In this document: positions 11,424-36,091 of the stretch, in pieces
How the letters are laid out: every line of letters starts with the position of its first letter
How positions within the stretch are numbered: the stretch's first letter is position 1
From: Arctopsyche grandis
Taxonomy: Eukaryota > Arthropoda > Insecta > Trichoptera > Hydropsychidae
Direction of reading: 5' to 3'
DNA length: 64,000 nt
Assembly (NCBI RefSeq): GCF_051622035.1
Contig: NC_135360.1
Location: 16,372,501 to 16,436,500, forward strand
Made by a program: the position numbers and the translations under genes
The notes under the pieces: generated by a model
Seen by the model: the letters and a program-made list of their open reading frames with translations, nothing else
Databases searched by the model: none
What the model was told of the DNA's origin: nothing

Positions 11424-11815
11424 GCAGGTCCGACTAGAAGGGTGGGGGGGGGGAACTGGGATAAAGTTCCAGGACCCGGACTACTCAAGGGGCCCTCATA
11501 TCGGGACATCTGACTGACCGATATTGATTTTATATTATTCTACATAAAAATACATGTTTATTTAATGCTAAATATTTATTATATATCAACCCACGTATTA
11601 TTTGTTTCCATGTGAAATTGTACCTGTTATATCATACTTTCTTAATTCAATTATTTTAAAAATTAAGAACCAATATACGTATATATACAATTATTTTTCT
11701 AATAGTTCTGGTAGATTTTTCGCATATAACAAATCTTTTTTTTAGTTTGCCATAGGGCCCAGAATTAAATTTTCCGAGGGCCGGAGATTCCTCTCGACGG
11801 CCCTATGTACCAGTA
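11424..11815. mobile_element. Probable hAT-type remnant (GGGCCC-rich ends)
   Basis: Two GC-rich blocks stand out in AT-rich DNA. The left one has a G10 run, AGTTCCAGGACCCGG and GGGGCCCTC. The right one has ATAGGGCCCAGAATT and CGGCCCTATGTACCAG. They bracket about 250 bases of AT-rich filler. The arrangement resembles degraded hAT-family ends, but the ends pair only partly and I found no target duplication. Confidence 0.4.
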
Positions 11816-14750
11816 ATAAGAAAATTTTATGCATATATGTATGTACATAGTACTTAAAAATAAAAATGCTACTCGCAGTAAATTGTAACACATGCTTAAA
11901 AATTCATCAATACCACTGTGAACAATAATAATAATTCTTCTCAGAATATTGTATTATGCACCTTTGACCTACTGAGATATGTACATATGAAGGTATGCAA
12001 CATTTAGTTGCTTCGTCATGGTCATGTTCGTTTCCCATCAGAATGGCGCCCATTTCAATTATATGCCCACACTAGTGCTACAAATTGACAAATAAGATGT
12101 AATTAAACGGTCGATCAGTGGTTCGGTCAATTACAGCAATAATTTAATCTGTCTAATGTGACAACATGATGGTCCTTCGATATGCATTGTGTGAATGTTC
12201 TCGTAGATAAAATATTACGCATGGAAGTTCATTCGCTTCGAATACATATTGACAACACAACTGTCACCTTAGTTACCTTATTGATAATCAATTCTCATAA
12301 CTTACCATAGCATTGTATTCAGAATGGACTTTGAAATCGCACAACTCGTTCTAACGTTCCAGCGAACATATTATGCAAATTGACGTAATTGAAACATTAA
12401 CACGCACATATGTATGAATTTTAATCGAAACTAATTGCATCAACTATGAAATTGCCCCAATCTAATAAAGTCAACGATCAATAGTGCAATTCAATAAAAT
12501 TAAATTAAAAACGATTCAGCGTTTCGTTTTATTAAGAGAGCTTCAATTAATATGTGCGTAAATTTCCTTTTATAATCTCCGACGGGAGCAAAATTTGGGC
12601 AATCTCTTTACAGTTGAATGAATCCTACTTAGGAAGCTGTTGGCCGCATCAGCTATCGGGACCAGGAAACTGTCAATGCGACAAGGTTAATGTATATCGA
12701 ACTATAAAAATTACCAAAGCGTAAAATTGTCATCCGTTCGAAATTACATTCCATAACAGCACATCCAAAGGTGGTTTGATTTTTCTCAATCGCCTATCGA
12801 GATTTATCAATGAAACAAACGGTTTCACTTTACAACATATTTTATTTAAAATAAATCACATAGTTCACTTACTTTACGAACCACGTGCGCGGGTCAGTCA
12901 AACAGTAAACTTAAAAGTAAAACACTTTTGTTACAAGTAGATAGTTACATTAAGAAAAAAACATTTATCCGACATCTCAGTACTATTGAACAATGCGTCT
13001 TAGTCATATATTTTTACAGAGTGAATTATGATTACACATTGATTTACCGATACCACTTTTTTTCAGCCAAATATAACATAGAAATTTTAGTGAAAGATCA
13101 ACTTTCATAATAAGCCTAAAAAAAAAATTGCAATGAGGGAAAAAAATCAATGAACCACTCGAAAAATGATCTATATACGGTAAATCAAATTAATTATAAA
13201 AGAACACATAGAATCAATCCAATTCATACAATTTCACAGATAATATAAGGCGAAATATTAACATAAAATATATCTAAACTAAAATCTTCATTTTATACAG
13301 ACATCTTTACTACTTCTTAAGTATGTATGTATGTATATTTAGACGATACAAAAAGCTAAAACTTATAATTTATCCCACCATACTCTATTGGTAATAAAAT
13401 TTCATTTTCAGTAAGAATTCGATTTCTTCTTCTAGATTATTACATGGAAAAGGGACACTATTAATATTTAAATCTTACAATTAAAAAAAAAGACGAAGAT
13501 ATACATATCTGGCATCATGTTTCCAAAAAAAATACTTAACTCCTAGAATCAAAAATGCATAAATAATCATAACAATAATATATTTATATTAAATGGCATC
13601 TACTTACAGTTTACAAAATTCAAAATATCCAAATGCACTCAAAACCCCTCTTATACACGCCATGCACAAATAAAATAAAAACTCTTCTTTATAATTAAAA
13701 ATACAAAAATAGCGTTGTACCTCGGCCCAGACACAAATATACATACTTAACATGAACCTTTTCGCATAGCGCTGAAATTAACCTATAAACAATATACATC
13801 ATATAATATACATACATATATATATATATTATGTCACTGGGTATGACAAAGAGGCAACTATAGGTCTTACAATTAAAAAGTATGATGTTCACTAAGCAAA
13901 CATACTTGCATTAAAATTTTTGATTAACAATTGATAGTGTTTCAATAAATCTTCCAAAAGTAATTTAACGAATTGAAATGATAGTAGTTTAAATTTTTTG
14001 TGTACGAGTTCAAATGGATAAGGCAGAAATTGATTTGACAGAATTACAGATGTTGCCAATTTAAAACTGAATTTAGGAAATATGTGGCTCTCAATGTCAG
14101 TCAATATAGATTTGTATAAATATTAATATGATTATTGCACAACTAATATTGTATGTATATGTACTAATGTGACATTCAATGTTTGCTCGCATAAAGATAT
14201 CGAAGATATGTGCAAATTCAAACCTTTCATTATAGTATCTCAATGTAAACTTCAATCATGCAATGATGTTAATTTGGTAACTTTAAAAAAGTTTGAGATC
14301 TATAAAAATAATTTTTAGAAACAAAAATTATCATTTAAACATCATTCATGATAGGACATTCAAGATAAATTAATAAAAAATGTTTCTAATTATTTTTTAC
14401 TTTTATATTTATTTTTTATTTTTTTAATCAATTTTTCATTTTATTGAAAACATTACCTCCAAATGAAGAGGATAATAACAAGCATGGACATCGAGTTGTT
14501 TTTTTTTAATGGATCCATGTGGTATGTACATTAATTTATAATTATTATCCGAGCACTTAAGATGAGTCAAAGAAATTCAGACTAAATCACACGGAACTTT
14601 TATAATGAAATATTACGAGTGGAATTGAACTAAGATGAAATTATTGAAAGTTAAACATAAATTTCAATATACATACATAGATATCAAACTAATCGAATAT
14701 GTATACTACTCATCATAATAATTCACAGAGTATATATATATATATATATA
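11816..14750. other. Intergenic AT-rich DNA between the two minus-strand genes
   Basis: About 2.9 kb without a supportable gene. Open frames here (for example at 12928-13110, 13695-13892 and 13892-14104) are rich in codons typical of random AT-rich DNA and lack splice or protein-family support. (TATG)n occurs near 13320 and (TA)n near 13815 and 14730-14750. The right edge probably contains the KDM5 3' untranslated region. Confidence 0.45.
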
Positions 14751-14755
14751 TTTAA

Positions 14756-14761
14756 TTTATT
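14756..14761 (-). other. Candidate poly(A) signal of KDM5
   Basis: AATAAA on the minus strand, about 130 bases past the KDM5 stop codon, just below a (TA)n run. Further AATAAA strings lie beyond, near 14400-14420, so a longer 3' end is possible. Confidence 0.4.
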
Positions 14762-14890
14762 ATACAACTTACACTATTATGAAAATAGCTCATAAGTAAA
14801 TACATTTACTTAATAAGCAAGTTTTAAAGCTTACACATTCAAGGATTTTTCTTATATAACACAAACATACAAGCATTTACACTAAATAAA

Positions 14891-27385
<12,495 letters not shown>

Positions 27386-27739
27386 CGCGGTCCGACCGGA
27401 AGTCCGACCGGCCGGGGCGGAAGCGGGAGCGGAAGCGGAACGCGAGCGCGAGCGCGAGCGCGACAAATCTTACTGGGAGAGAAATGGGCCGGGCGGCCGC
27501 TCCGTGCGACGACGGATCCACGGCCGACCCCTCGCTCGCCCTCGACACACTGCGCACGACGCTTGCCACACGTATGCCACTCTTTCCACTCGGGTTGCCA
27601 CCCCGCTAAAATAATCCGCACGCCCGAAATATACGCACCTCGTTTTCAGAGCCGCGGAAAGCGTACGCGGACTCCTCCTCTACGTCGCTCGTGTACTGAC
27701 GGATATTTGGTCACTTTGCGTATATCTTTGACGAGATAG

Positions 27740-28300
27740 GTGTGATTTTTTTCAATTTAAATATCCCCAATTTAGGGAATTTGTATGTCGTTTTCCTTGT
27801 GTTGGCAGCTACCCGCTCGAGTTTATTTTATTATATCATATATCATATATTGGGTCATCGCGACATGACAGGTATCCCCAATTCGTCGCTATGACATAAA
27901 GTAAAAAAAAATGAGTGACTATGGTTGAAATCAATATTGATATTATTACAAATTGGTTTGAAATTACAATTATGTTGAAGTTAAACGCGAGTATAGCAAA
28001 TATTGATATTTTTAAACTTTTTGATCCAAGTATTAAAACATGGGTCTCTGGGTCACTGCATCGAAAGTCGAAAGCCGAAAGATAGAAAATAATGTATGCA
28101 TGGTAAGCGGTACTATATATGGTAATACTCGGTCTCCGTGACGAGACAGAATGTTAAACGACAGAAAACGCCAATTTCGGAAGGCAAAGATCGAAAATCG
28201 AAAGATCTTAAGTCGAAAGATCAAAAAAAAAAAGGTGCATAGTAAACGGTACATACTCACGTACATACTCACTTAATTTGCGCGAGCAGGATACAACAGG
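27740..28300. other. Intergenic DNA between KDM5 and the foldback cluster
   Basis: AT-rich, with GAAAGATCGAAAATCGAAAGATC-like degenerate short repeats around 28055-28225 and a direct repeat of GTACATACTCAC at 28250-28272. No gene seen. It may be part of a degenerate inverted-repeat element continuing into 28305. Confidence 0.4.
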
Positions 28301-28304
28301 AACA

Positions 28305-28393
28305 GGCTTTTCCTCCCGTATTAATGTGCACGCGCAGAATACGGGAGGAAAGCCAGGAAGGCGCATTGAGGTCTTCCTGTCAAGCCTTCCTGG
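28305..28393. repeat. Two adjacent hairpins (foldback element)
   Basis: The first hairpin, 28305-28354, has arms GGCTTTTCCTCCCGTATT and its near-exact complement around a 15-base loop. The second, 28353-28393, has arms CCAGGAAGG and CCTTCCTGG. They abut, giving a cloverleaf-like fold. Confidence 0.7.
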
Positions 28394-28554
28394 TATATTG
28401 TACATATCTATGTAAAAATAAAATATATAAATGAGCATCGTAATGTCGAATGTATGCATTACATATTAGACCGAAGCGGAAAATTTATTTGTTGGATATT
28501 CCACGATAAACTTATTGATACATTTGTGAAAAGATTCATTGTAAAAGTATGTAT

Positions 28555-28690
28555 CAGTGGCGTTCCATAAAATTCTCCCTGTTTTTGTCGCAGGATACAA
28601 GGGGACTAGGTGACATCATACCGAGTCCTCTTGTATTTTATTCCCACACGCTGTGCGACAAAATAAAGAGAATTTCACCGCAAGCCACTA
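28555..28690. mobile_element. Foldback/hAT-like MITE, copy 1
   Basis: Ends CAGTGGCG and, on the opposite strand, TAGTGGCTTG. The arms pair through AAAATTCTC, TTTTGTCGCA and ACAAGGGGACT around the core GGTGACATCATACC. A related copy lies at 38386-38500. Ends beginning CAGTGG are typical of hAT elements, but I found no clean 8-bp target duplication. Confidence 0.65.
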
Positions 28691-28927
28691 CATATATACA
28701 TATGTATATGGAAAAATACCTTCTTTATTTCATTTGAAGATTGTGTTAATCATAATATTTTAAAACAAGTTATTCATTTTATTTTATATATTTTAAAATT
28801 TTATATTCGAATTGATTTGATACCGAGAATTAATTATGACAGTTAAGTCCTGACCGCACTAGGCGAAATTGCACTGCGTAGCTGCAGCGCACTGTCAACT
28901 AATGCGATCAGACCCCAAAGTTCGGAT

Positions 28928-29070
28928 TGGCGCTGTACATACACACGTTATCTACTACCGATATTTGCAATATTTTCCATATCCAGTTCCTAAATAGCAG
29001 CCACAGGTTGCAATATGAAAACTGGATATGGAAATATCGTACGTAGATATCGTGTGTGTGGACGGCGCCA
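28928..29070. repeat. 143-bp foldback element with about 60-bp arms
   Basis: The left arm (28928-28988) and right arm (29018-29070) pair through TGGCGC/GCGCCA, ACACACG/CGTGTGT, CGATATTT/AAATATCG and CCATATCCAGTT/AACTGGATATGG, around a loop of about 29 bases. No coding capacity. Second of the inverted-repeat cluster between the two divergent GC islands. Confidence 0.75.
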
Positions 29071-29579
29071 TTGCGCACTGTCAGTGGACTGTCGGTAAAC
29101 GTCAGTGGAGTTGCCAACTCAACTACCCGTCAGAGCTGCCACCGCAATCGAATTCAGTGGACTTCATAGTAAACACACTACATCTCGATTATTATTGGAC
29201 GAAAACAAATGTTATTGATGTTAACTTTGGCTGCAATTCGTGTCAAATATCTCGTGCAAAAATATACATTTATGCGAGTAGGTTGCAATGTCACGCGGCA
29301 CTCGTCGCAACTTAGAGAACCCATATCATGGTGAACCTCAAAATACTCTTTCTTATTGATTAAAATATTTCAACTAATCATTTTTCTACTGTAGACGTAT
29401 TAGTAAAATTATATTATTATATTTTTTTCCAGATCTGATGGAGGTACTGATTTAATAATAAAATACTTATAATTTTACAAGCGGAAAGATTGACGGTGTG
29501 CACATGCCTAATTCATGAATTAAGCAACGGGCTTACATTGTATGTATTAGCCAATGTTTCGCCTTTTACATAGACATGA

Positions 29580-30493
29580 TGGCGCGCGGTACACAATAGT
29601 GGGTGCTACTTAAGTATGCGGTCTGACCGCATGCCACCTTAGCATGCGATCTTCCTTTGAATCGCAGTTGACTTTTTTTATTTGTATCGTAACAACGACC
29701 TGATTATTATACTTTTTGTTTTTTCCTGCCGCCCCATAATGTTTTCGAAGCATTTCTATCAAAATATCGTCAGCAGCTAAGAAAATACTGACTCTAACAA
29801 CCTAATCTTAAATGAATAGGGCCAACTCTAACTTAACCTAACCTAACCTGATCCTTAATAAAATAGGTGTTTGGCTGCTAAGATACGTTTTTTTTTAGTT
29901 TTATTTCATCAATATTTTCAACAAAAAAAAACATCTTAGCAGCCAACACCTATTTATTTAAGATTCAGGTTAGGTTAAGTTGTTAGGGTCGCTATTCATT
30001 TAAGATTAGGTTGTTAGGGTCGGTATTATTCAGTCTCACTGTCACACGCGAGAACTGAGACAGTGAGACCGCATATTAAAGTAAAATCGTGAAGATATAT
30101 CGCATACTAAAGTAGATATGTGAAGGCAGACTGCATACTACAGTGGCACCCAATAGTGTATCGCGGTACACAATAGTGTACCGCACTCAATAAAATCCAT
30201 AGTATCACCCGTATCCAGCTCCCATAAAGGTCTGTTCATGCCTATTCAGCACGACCCGTATCCTGCAGGTGTCATGCAAGTGCGGATAGTATTCTTTGGT
30301 ACATTCTATATGGACGCGCATTAATGCGTAAATGCGCTTGCGCGAATGGAGTATGAATACGTCCATATAATGTACCAAAGAATACTATCCGCACTTGCAT
30401 GACACGTGCAGGATACGGGTCGTGCTGGATAGGTATGAACAGACCTCATAACGGGTGATACTGTGGATTTTATTGACTGTGTGCCGCGCGCCA
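29580..30493. mobile_element. 914-bp composite foldback element
   Basis: The outer ends match: TGGCGCGCGGTACACA at 29580 and, on the minus strand from 30493, TGGCGCGCGGCACACA (15 of 16). Inside are two side-by-side hairpins. The first, about 29580-30170, has an inner stem at 29784-30027 (arms containing AACAACCTAATCTTAAATGA, CCTAACC and TTAGCAGCCAACACCTAT). The second, about 30163-30493, has arms of about 150 bases containing CAATAAAATCC, GTATCACCCGTATCC, TACTATCCGCACTTGCATGA and TGGTACAT. A small 11-bp stem GTCTCACTGTC lies between. No transposase. No target duplication was obvious. Confidence 0.75.
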
Positions 30494-30679
30494 ATAGGGA
30501 ATTTTTCAAATTCGGCGTAAATATGAACATGCTTGGTCCTAAGTATCAATTCGGGCACAATGGTAAAAATAAATAATTTAATAATGCAACCATGAAAGTG
30601 GCCAAAATGAGACAGAAATATTTTTGAAACATAAAAAAGTGATTCTATCAAGATGACTCAAGGCGTGGTTCAAAATGGC

Positions 30680-30879
30680 AAAATTTGACCGCGAGCAAAG
30701 GGATGCAGAGCGGTGGCGAAGAGGTGCGCGTCGGTGAGTGGCGGTCGCCGCTCACCAACACAGAGAAGCGCTCATAATCGATGAAATCACGGACGCCATT
30801 TGAGGAACGGCTGTCGCCGGGTCGGTAGTGTTTGGTGTTGGTCGTCCGTTTCGCTCCCCTCCCGCCCCCCCGCCCCGCC
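30680..30879. promoter_or_regulatory. GC-rich promoter region of the secreted-protein gene
   Basis: A GC/CpG-rich block immediately upstream of the ATG at 30880. It contains an almost perfect palindrome at about 30732-30757 (GGTGAG..GGCG/CGCC.CTCACC) and ACGCCATTT near 30793. A start site is expected here but no TATA box is visible. Confidence 0.5.
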
Positions 30880-30958
30880 ATGGTGCCGCGGCTGGTTCTG
30901 GCGGCCGCCGCGCTGCTCCTCGCCGCCGCCCCCGCGCCCACTCCTGCGCACCTCGCAG
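30880..30958 (+). CDS. First coding exon: signal peptide of an unidentified secreted or membrane protein
   Basis: ATG at 30880 has an excellent start context (CCGCCATGG). It is followed by a classic signal peptide: basic residue R4, then the hydrophobic run LVLAAAALLLAAA and a Pro/Ala-rich end PAPTPAHLA, 26 codons in all. The exon ends at CTCGCAG with the donor GTCAGT, phase 1. The rest of the protein is not in view; I found no partner exon downstream on the plus strand, so either the first intron exceeds 33 kb or later exons are too short to recognise. It faces KDM5 head to head across 3.5 kb. The identity of the gene cannot be inferred from a signal peptide. Confidence 0.65.
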
Positions 30959-30978
30959 GTCAGTTTTTATTTATTGTC

Positions 30979-31042
30979 TCTTCGTCTTCGTCTTCGTCTT
31001 CATCCTCGTCTCCACTCCACTCCACTCCACTCCACTCCACTC
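30979..31042. repeat. Simple repeats (TCTTCG)n and (CCACT)n
   Basis: About five TCTTCG-type units (30979-31010) followed directly by about six CCACT units (31011-31042), 20 bases inside the putative first intron. They create long but meaningless open frames on the plus strand. Confidence 0.8.
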
Positions 31043-31059
31043 TCCACCCACATCTCCGT

Positions 31060-32600
31060 CCAGTCCCACATCGATCCGCCACAAACGTCACATCAACAGC
31101 CACCCATACACTGCTCCACTCGCTACTACCATTCTGCACGCCGTTCACTACTGCCACTAGCACTACCTTCTACTACCTTCGCTTTTCTTCCTTCCTCTCA
31201 TTGCATGCTTGTTTTTCTTCTCATATCTACCTGGACGGGTGTGTTTGTTTTTATTTCACACCTTTCGTTATATCTTGTATGTATTCGTTTCTAGATTTCT
31301 TACCGTCTTCAATTCGAATGTATCAGAATTCTCAGGTTGGCGGCCCTGTGTGAAAATGCATTCGGGACGCGCAACCATCGATCGGTAAATCTTTTTAAAA
31401 AACCGAACGCAGGATTACAATTTTTTGGATAAAATTAAGTTATATATCTATTACTTAAATTAGAAGAAGAATCATTTGGAATATAAGATACAAATATTTA
31501 TTTATTGCTATGCTACTACGTATATTATAATAATACGTACTTATTTGAAAATGTATTTCGGGCGGAATAATTTGATATATAACAATTTCGGATTTTAATA
31601 TGTAATATTTGATTTATATTCCAATTGGAATGTTTGTTGGCTTTTCACTCGAGATAATTGCCTAGCTATTTTTCTTAGAATTGGTGAGTTCTTAGAATGA
31701 GGATAACTAAGCCTTTTCAATATCCAATTAAATTTGTACGTAATTCAGCACTTCTGTTTAAAATAACTGTTTTCATATTCTGGTTTTAAGGCTAACAAAA
31801 ACATTATCAATTAACTTTTTGATAGAAAATACTGAGATAACTTATTGTTCATACACCCTTAAATTTTCCTCCAAACGAATCGTTTCTCGAATTCTTAACA
31901 TTCTCCTCCAAATTAGATTCTAGCAAAATATGTCATTAAAATATTAGAACATCTTTTTGTTTCAAATGCTGTATATATGTACGATATATGAATAAACAAT
32001 GGTATTTTTAGAGGAAATGGAAAATTCAATTGAATTGATAAGCCTTACGATTGAAATGCACGTGCAATATCGCATATACCTATGAGTGTTGCGTCTTTAT
32101 CGATCAAAGTATAATTAATTGTAATTACTTTCATAAGTTAAATTGCAATAGATATATTTATCGCAATTGCATGTTTGTATTTGTGGTTTTGGAGTGTTTA
32201 TCAATCGGGGGCAAATTTCGTATACGTACATATTGTATTGGGAGTATGCGGGAAAACTGGGGAAAATCACCACCGCCGCGAACACTCGATCAATCAATTC
32301 GCTTAAAATGAAAATTGTACGATTGACAAAATTTGAAGCTTTTCACTATCGAACTTGCGTTGTGTCATCGTTTTTACTTTTAGTCGCGAGGAGATGGAAC
32401 GAGTCGAAGTTGCCGAGGTTCGTTCATCTACCGTTAAAACATGTATGTATGTACTTCTTGTCTCTTGTGAAACTTGGCCAGGTAGACAGACAGAGCCTGG
32501 CGGATACCTGACCGCGACATTGCTTCTCAAAGTAAATGACTTCTTGAGTGAAAGCTGATTTTTTTAAAAATGAGTAAATTGCTCACATTTTTTAAAATTT
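31060..32600. other. Putative intron, nothing recognised
   Basis: Sequence downstream of the signal-peptide exon. AT-rich from about 31380. The small open frames at 32051-32560 overlap on both strands and have no family resemblance or splice support. Confidence 0.4.
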
Positions 32601-32631
32601 CTTTTATTTTCCTCTGACGGTTGAAGATCCT

Positions 32632-33000
32632 ACCTAGCTTTCGTCTTCATCGTCGTTTGCAGCCGTTCACCAATGAAAGTGTCTCTCCATTTATCTGCTT
32701 TGAGCAAGACTTAGCCACATATTTTCCGTATTTTGTCCGTCCATTTTAATAGTGGTCTTGATTGCATCCTTTTACAGTTTTTGGGTACTATTTGAGAACT
32801 TCTTGCGTCCATTCTTCTGGTCAAATGGCTTTCCCATTGCTGTATAAACTTCACTGTGCCTGCTCCTGTAGTCATACTTACGTCTCACAGTGTTGAGTTT
32901 CCCGTATTCTCGTTAAAACAAGCATATAACGTTCCATACTTCTTTGTATGCGTTGGACTTAATGCAAAATTTTGACAATGCAATACTCGAGTTTGGCACT
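32632..33000 (-). mobile_element. Decayed LINE C-terminal fragment
   Basis: The minus strand in broken frames reads KMDGQN, then WLSLAQSR, then KWRDTFIGERLQ before a stop. This order (RW-D, W---A-DR, WR---EA) is the usual C-terminal tail of endonuclease/reverse-transcriptase LINE proteins. Several stops and frame changes show it is dead. Assignment is by pattern only. Confidence 0.4.
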
Positions 33001-33467
33001 CTTACGTCATCGCTAGAAAAAAATACGTTAGTCAAAAACCCCAAAATCTTTTGTATTTAATCAAAATAAATTTATATTTTTATTAATTTCATAAAAGTTA
33101 AATGAAATAATATAAAGTTACGATGTGTTTTTTTTTTTTTAATAATTTAAAATGTCAGAAGCCATCTCAGAACATAAATCTGATTTAATTTTATGCTTTA
33201 CTCTATTATTTCCTTTATTATGCTTCTTAAATAACATCAAAATTTGCATTTCATTTCTACAGGACTAATTTACTAAAAAAAAATATAAAAAGTTGAGAAA
33301 AGTACTGAATTCATATTTAATAAATTTACATATTTATACCTACCTGTTGAGAGATGCTTTGTTACTGAATTTTCGGAATTTTTCTTTATAATCCCGAAGA
33401 ATATTTACCGCATTTTTGCACCGTGACGACTCATTTGATCAATTCAATTTCTTAACGTATTTGGAAA

Positions 33468-33925
33468 CTTTAAACCAGTGATGCACCACCTTTTTGCAGT
33501 AGGTGGGGGGGGGGGGGGAGGACTGAAAATACAATATTCCCCTCTTTTGACAAATTAAATAACTATTACAAAAAGAGCACGCGCCGCAGTCAAAAATTAT
33601 TATTTTTTTACCCTTAATGTCTATATTATTTTACATGTCAAAATCTATTTAAATATCTTTTGGTTGCGCTGCAGGCAGAATTTTTTCAGAAAATTCATTC
33701 TTTGATAAGATTTTTTTTGATAAGATCCATCTAAAATTATATGTATTTAGATGTAGGATATCGTACTTGTATATGCGTTATTGGATTTTGAAATATGTTG
33801 ATACTTTTCATATTCAATTAGACACTTGGTGATGAAGTATATCAAATAAATTATGGCCCGCAAAACAGGTCACTTCAGGCCGTATGCGGCCCACGAGCCG
33901 CAGTTTGTGCATCATTCCTGTAAAC
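33468..33925. mobile_element. hAT-type MITE (442 bp) with 8-bp target duplication
   Basis: The left end CAGTGATGCACCACC begins at 33476. The right end, read on the minus strand from 33917, is GAATGATGCACAAACT, followed by GGCTCGTGGGCCGCAT, the GC-rich inner motif common in hAT MITEs. Flanking octamers CTTTAAAC (33468-33475) and CTGTAAAC (33918-33925) match at 7 of 8. The interior is AT-rich with a G14 run near the left end. Confidence 0.6.
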
Positions 33926-34099
33926 GAAATAAACAAGATATGAAAGAAAAACGGTCGCGTGTTCACAAGTGCATTTCTACATATAATTTTACTCTCGAAA
34001 TTGGGATTGTGCAAGTTTTGACAGTCACTTTAATTAACAGTCGTGCAAAACGACAGTTTTGTTTACTTTGCACACACATACATATGATCATAGGAAGAG

Positions 34100-34980
34100 C
34101 AAGGTGCAATGCGACGGGCCGATGAGTCACGCATCCACTTTGGACTCGTTGCGTGTCAGTAGGGAGTTTTTAAAATAAATCTTGCAAAATTCGGATAATT
34201 GACCCGTGTGGTTAGCGGTAGCCGAAATAACCAGCTCTCGCGACACAGGGTTGCCAAATCGAATAATAACTAAACACACACACACAAACACGATGAAAAA
34301 TCGAATCGATCGCTTAAACCTCCAAATTGCGCAACTTTCAACCCCCAAACGACCCTAGGACAAAAAGACGCTCGACACCCCGACGTGTCGTTGTTTATAT
34401 TCGTTTCGCGTGCAAAGTTAGCAAACACCACAATATGCCATATACGAGCTCTTAACGAACCGTTCGGGATGCGAATATTATGTACTAAACTTGACTAACA
34501 TTAGCCTTTACGGTTATGGATGCTCTCGGGTGCGAAACAAACTCGACGGAACACAGTTTCGCAAACGCTCCCCGAAACGTTCGACTCGAATTACTTAATT
34601 GGTGCAAGGCATTTCTGCTCGATGTGCTCCCTAAGATTTATTCGCTCGAAAAATAATTTATATAATATATTTGAGAGCGCGCCGGGGGTGAATAATAGGC
34701 CGAGTTTTCGCCCTCGCGCTCTACGTGTACGTTTTTACCGTACGTACATATGTATGTATGTATATACCCGCGGTGAATAATGAGAGTGGATAGATACTTT
34801 TTGAGTGCGAAAATACATTTAGCGCGACATAAATCTCTACTGTGAATTAATTCACCGGTGTATAACAGTTATTGCTGCCCTCACAGCACCTGGACACCTA
34901 GTCACTCAGTGATTCATGGTAAACGCGGGGGGTTGGGTTGGAGGTCTCTCAACCCCTGCCGTCGAAAAACGGACCCGCGG
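34100..34980. other. GC-richer, repeat-poor intronic patch
   Basis: Higher GC with many CpGs, no recognisable transposon ends and no exon. One of several such islands in the 31-64 kb interval that may be regulatory; see also 37260-37560, 44300-44960, 46790-47270, 50150-50920, 52500-53050 and 61000-61560. Confidence 0.35.
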
Positions 34981-34999
34981 GAGCCGAAGGGTTAATATC

Positions 35000-36090
35000 A
35001 AGGGTCATCGCCTAATTGACAACGTGCTCACGCACCTTAATTGACCATTAAATTTGGTAAACGACGTCGCCGGTTACCCTACGCCTGCCATTTATTTTTT
35101 GGAACTCGACTAGGGCAGTGCGCGTGTGTTCGATTGTTCCGTTTGACCATTGGTCGAGTGCATATGGGAGTGTTCCGTGTGTAGGTTTCGATACAGGGTG
35201 TATCCTACTTCTGGACATACTATGTTTGTACATATATACACTGCTTCTACGTGAGAGTGCCTAATGTGAGTCACGCTCTCTGCTAATTTAGCCGCACCCA
35301 TCGTGTTTCATTACAACGAACGTGCAAAATACTATAATTCCTCGTGTTCAACTTGTTCTCCTTGATTATATGCACGTCGCTGAACTGCTTCCAACTACAT
35401 ACATCGTTTGCTAACGTTTGTCAATAAACAAACAACTGTATATTGTTAATCAGGGCTGTCGAGTTGTTAAAAAATCCGATCCATACGAATTATTATGACA
35501 GTGTCGCGGTGATGTACTTACATATGTGATAGTTTACGGTCGCTATCCTATTGCAACGTGAAGTGTATTTGGGGAAATATTTTTTAAGATACTGGTTGTT
35601 TTGGGTGAGCAATTCTCATATTCTCGCAGAATTGAGCTTCGATATTTCCAGCCAACTCGGGTACATTAGATGCCGCAGTTTGTTTTTTTCTCCTGTGGCA
35701 CGTCCCAATTTATCCAGCAAAATAGATCAGTAGTTAGCGTGCTTTCGTTTGAGTGGCTATCCCTGGCTTTGTTGTTGGCCTTACCTGGGCTATTACTTGG
35801 AAACGGTTCCAACAAATTGCTAATTTTGTCCTATTTCTCGCAAAATTTGAGTTTACAGGGTCTCATTATTTGTCGATGTTTAAAAATGCTTCAAAAATTT
35901 GTCCATAGATGTCTCTATGATGATTTTAATGTTTGATGATCGATGTTTGTAATTGGCCTTGAATAATACCTATGTACAATGTTGACAATATATGTCGCCT
36001 GTTACAAGGGGCATCAAGATCCTCAACTAAATTTCTGTTTACTTGAATTTGTTCAATCTAATGCATGAAATTGCACTGAATTGTAGCGCA
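35000..36090. other. Putative intron, nothing recognised
   Basis: Mixed-composition DNA without transposon ends, splice-supported exons or RNA genes that I can recognise. Confidence 0.4.
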
Positions 36091-36091
36091 G

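Noticed and set aside
27386-27466. Extended KDM5 N-terminus rich in Arg-Ser
   Set aside because: The upstream frame opens with TTG and contains no ATG before 27385; the Arg-Ser run comes from a (GCGCTC)n stretch in the leader.
30800-31353. Three long plus-strand frames across the second GC-rich island and simple repeats
   Set aside because: They run through (TCTTCG)n and (CCACT)n repeats and past a strong splice donor. Only the signal-peptide exon is supported.
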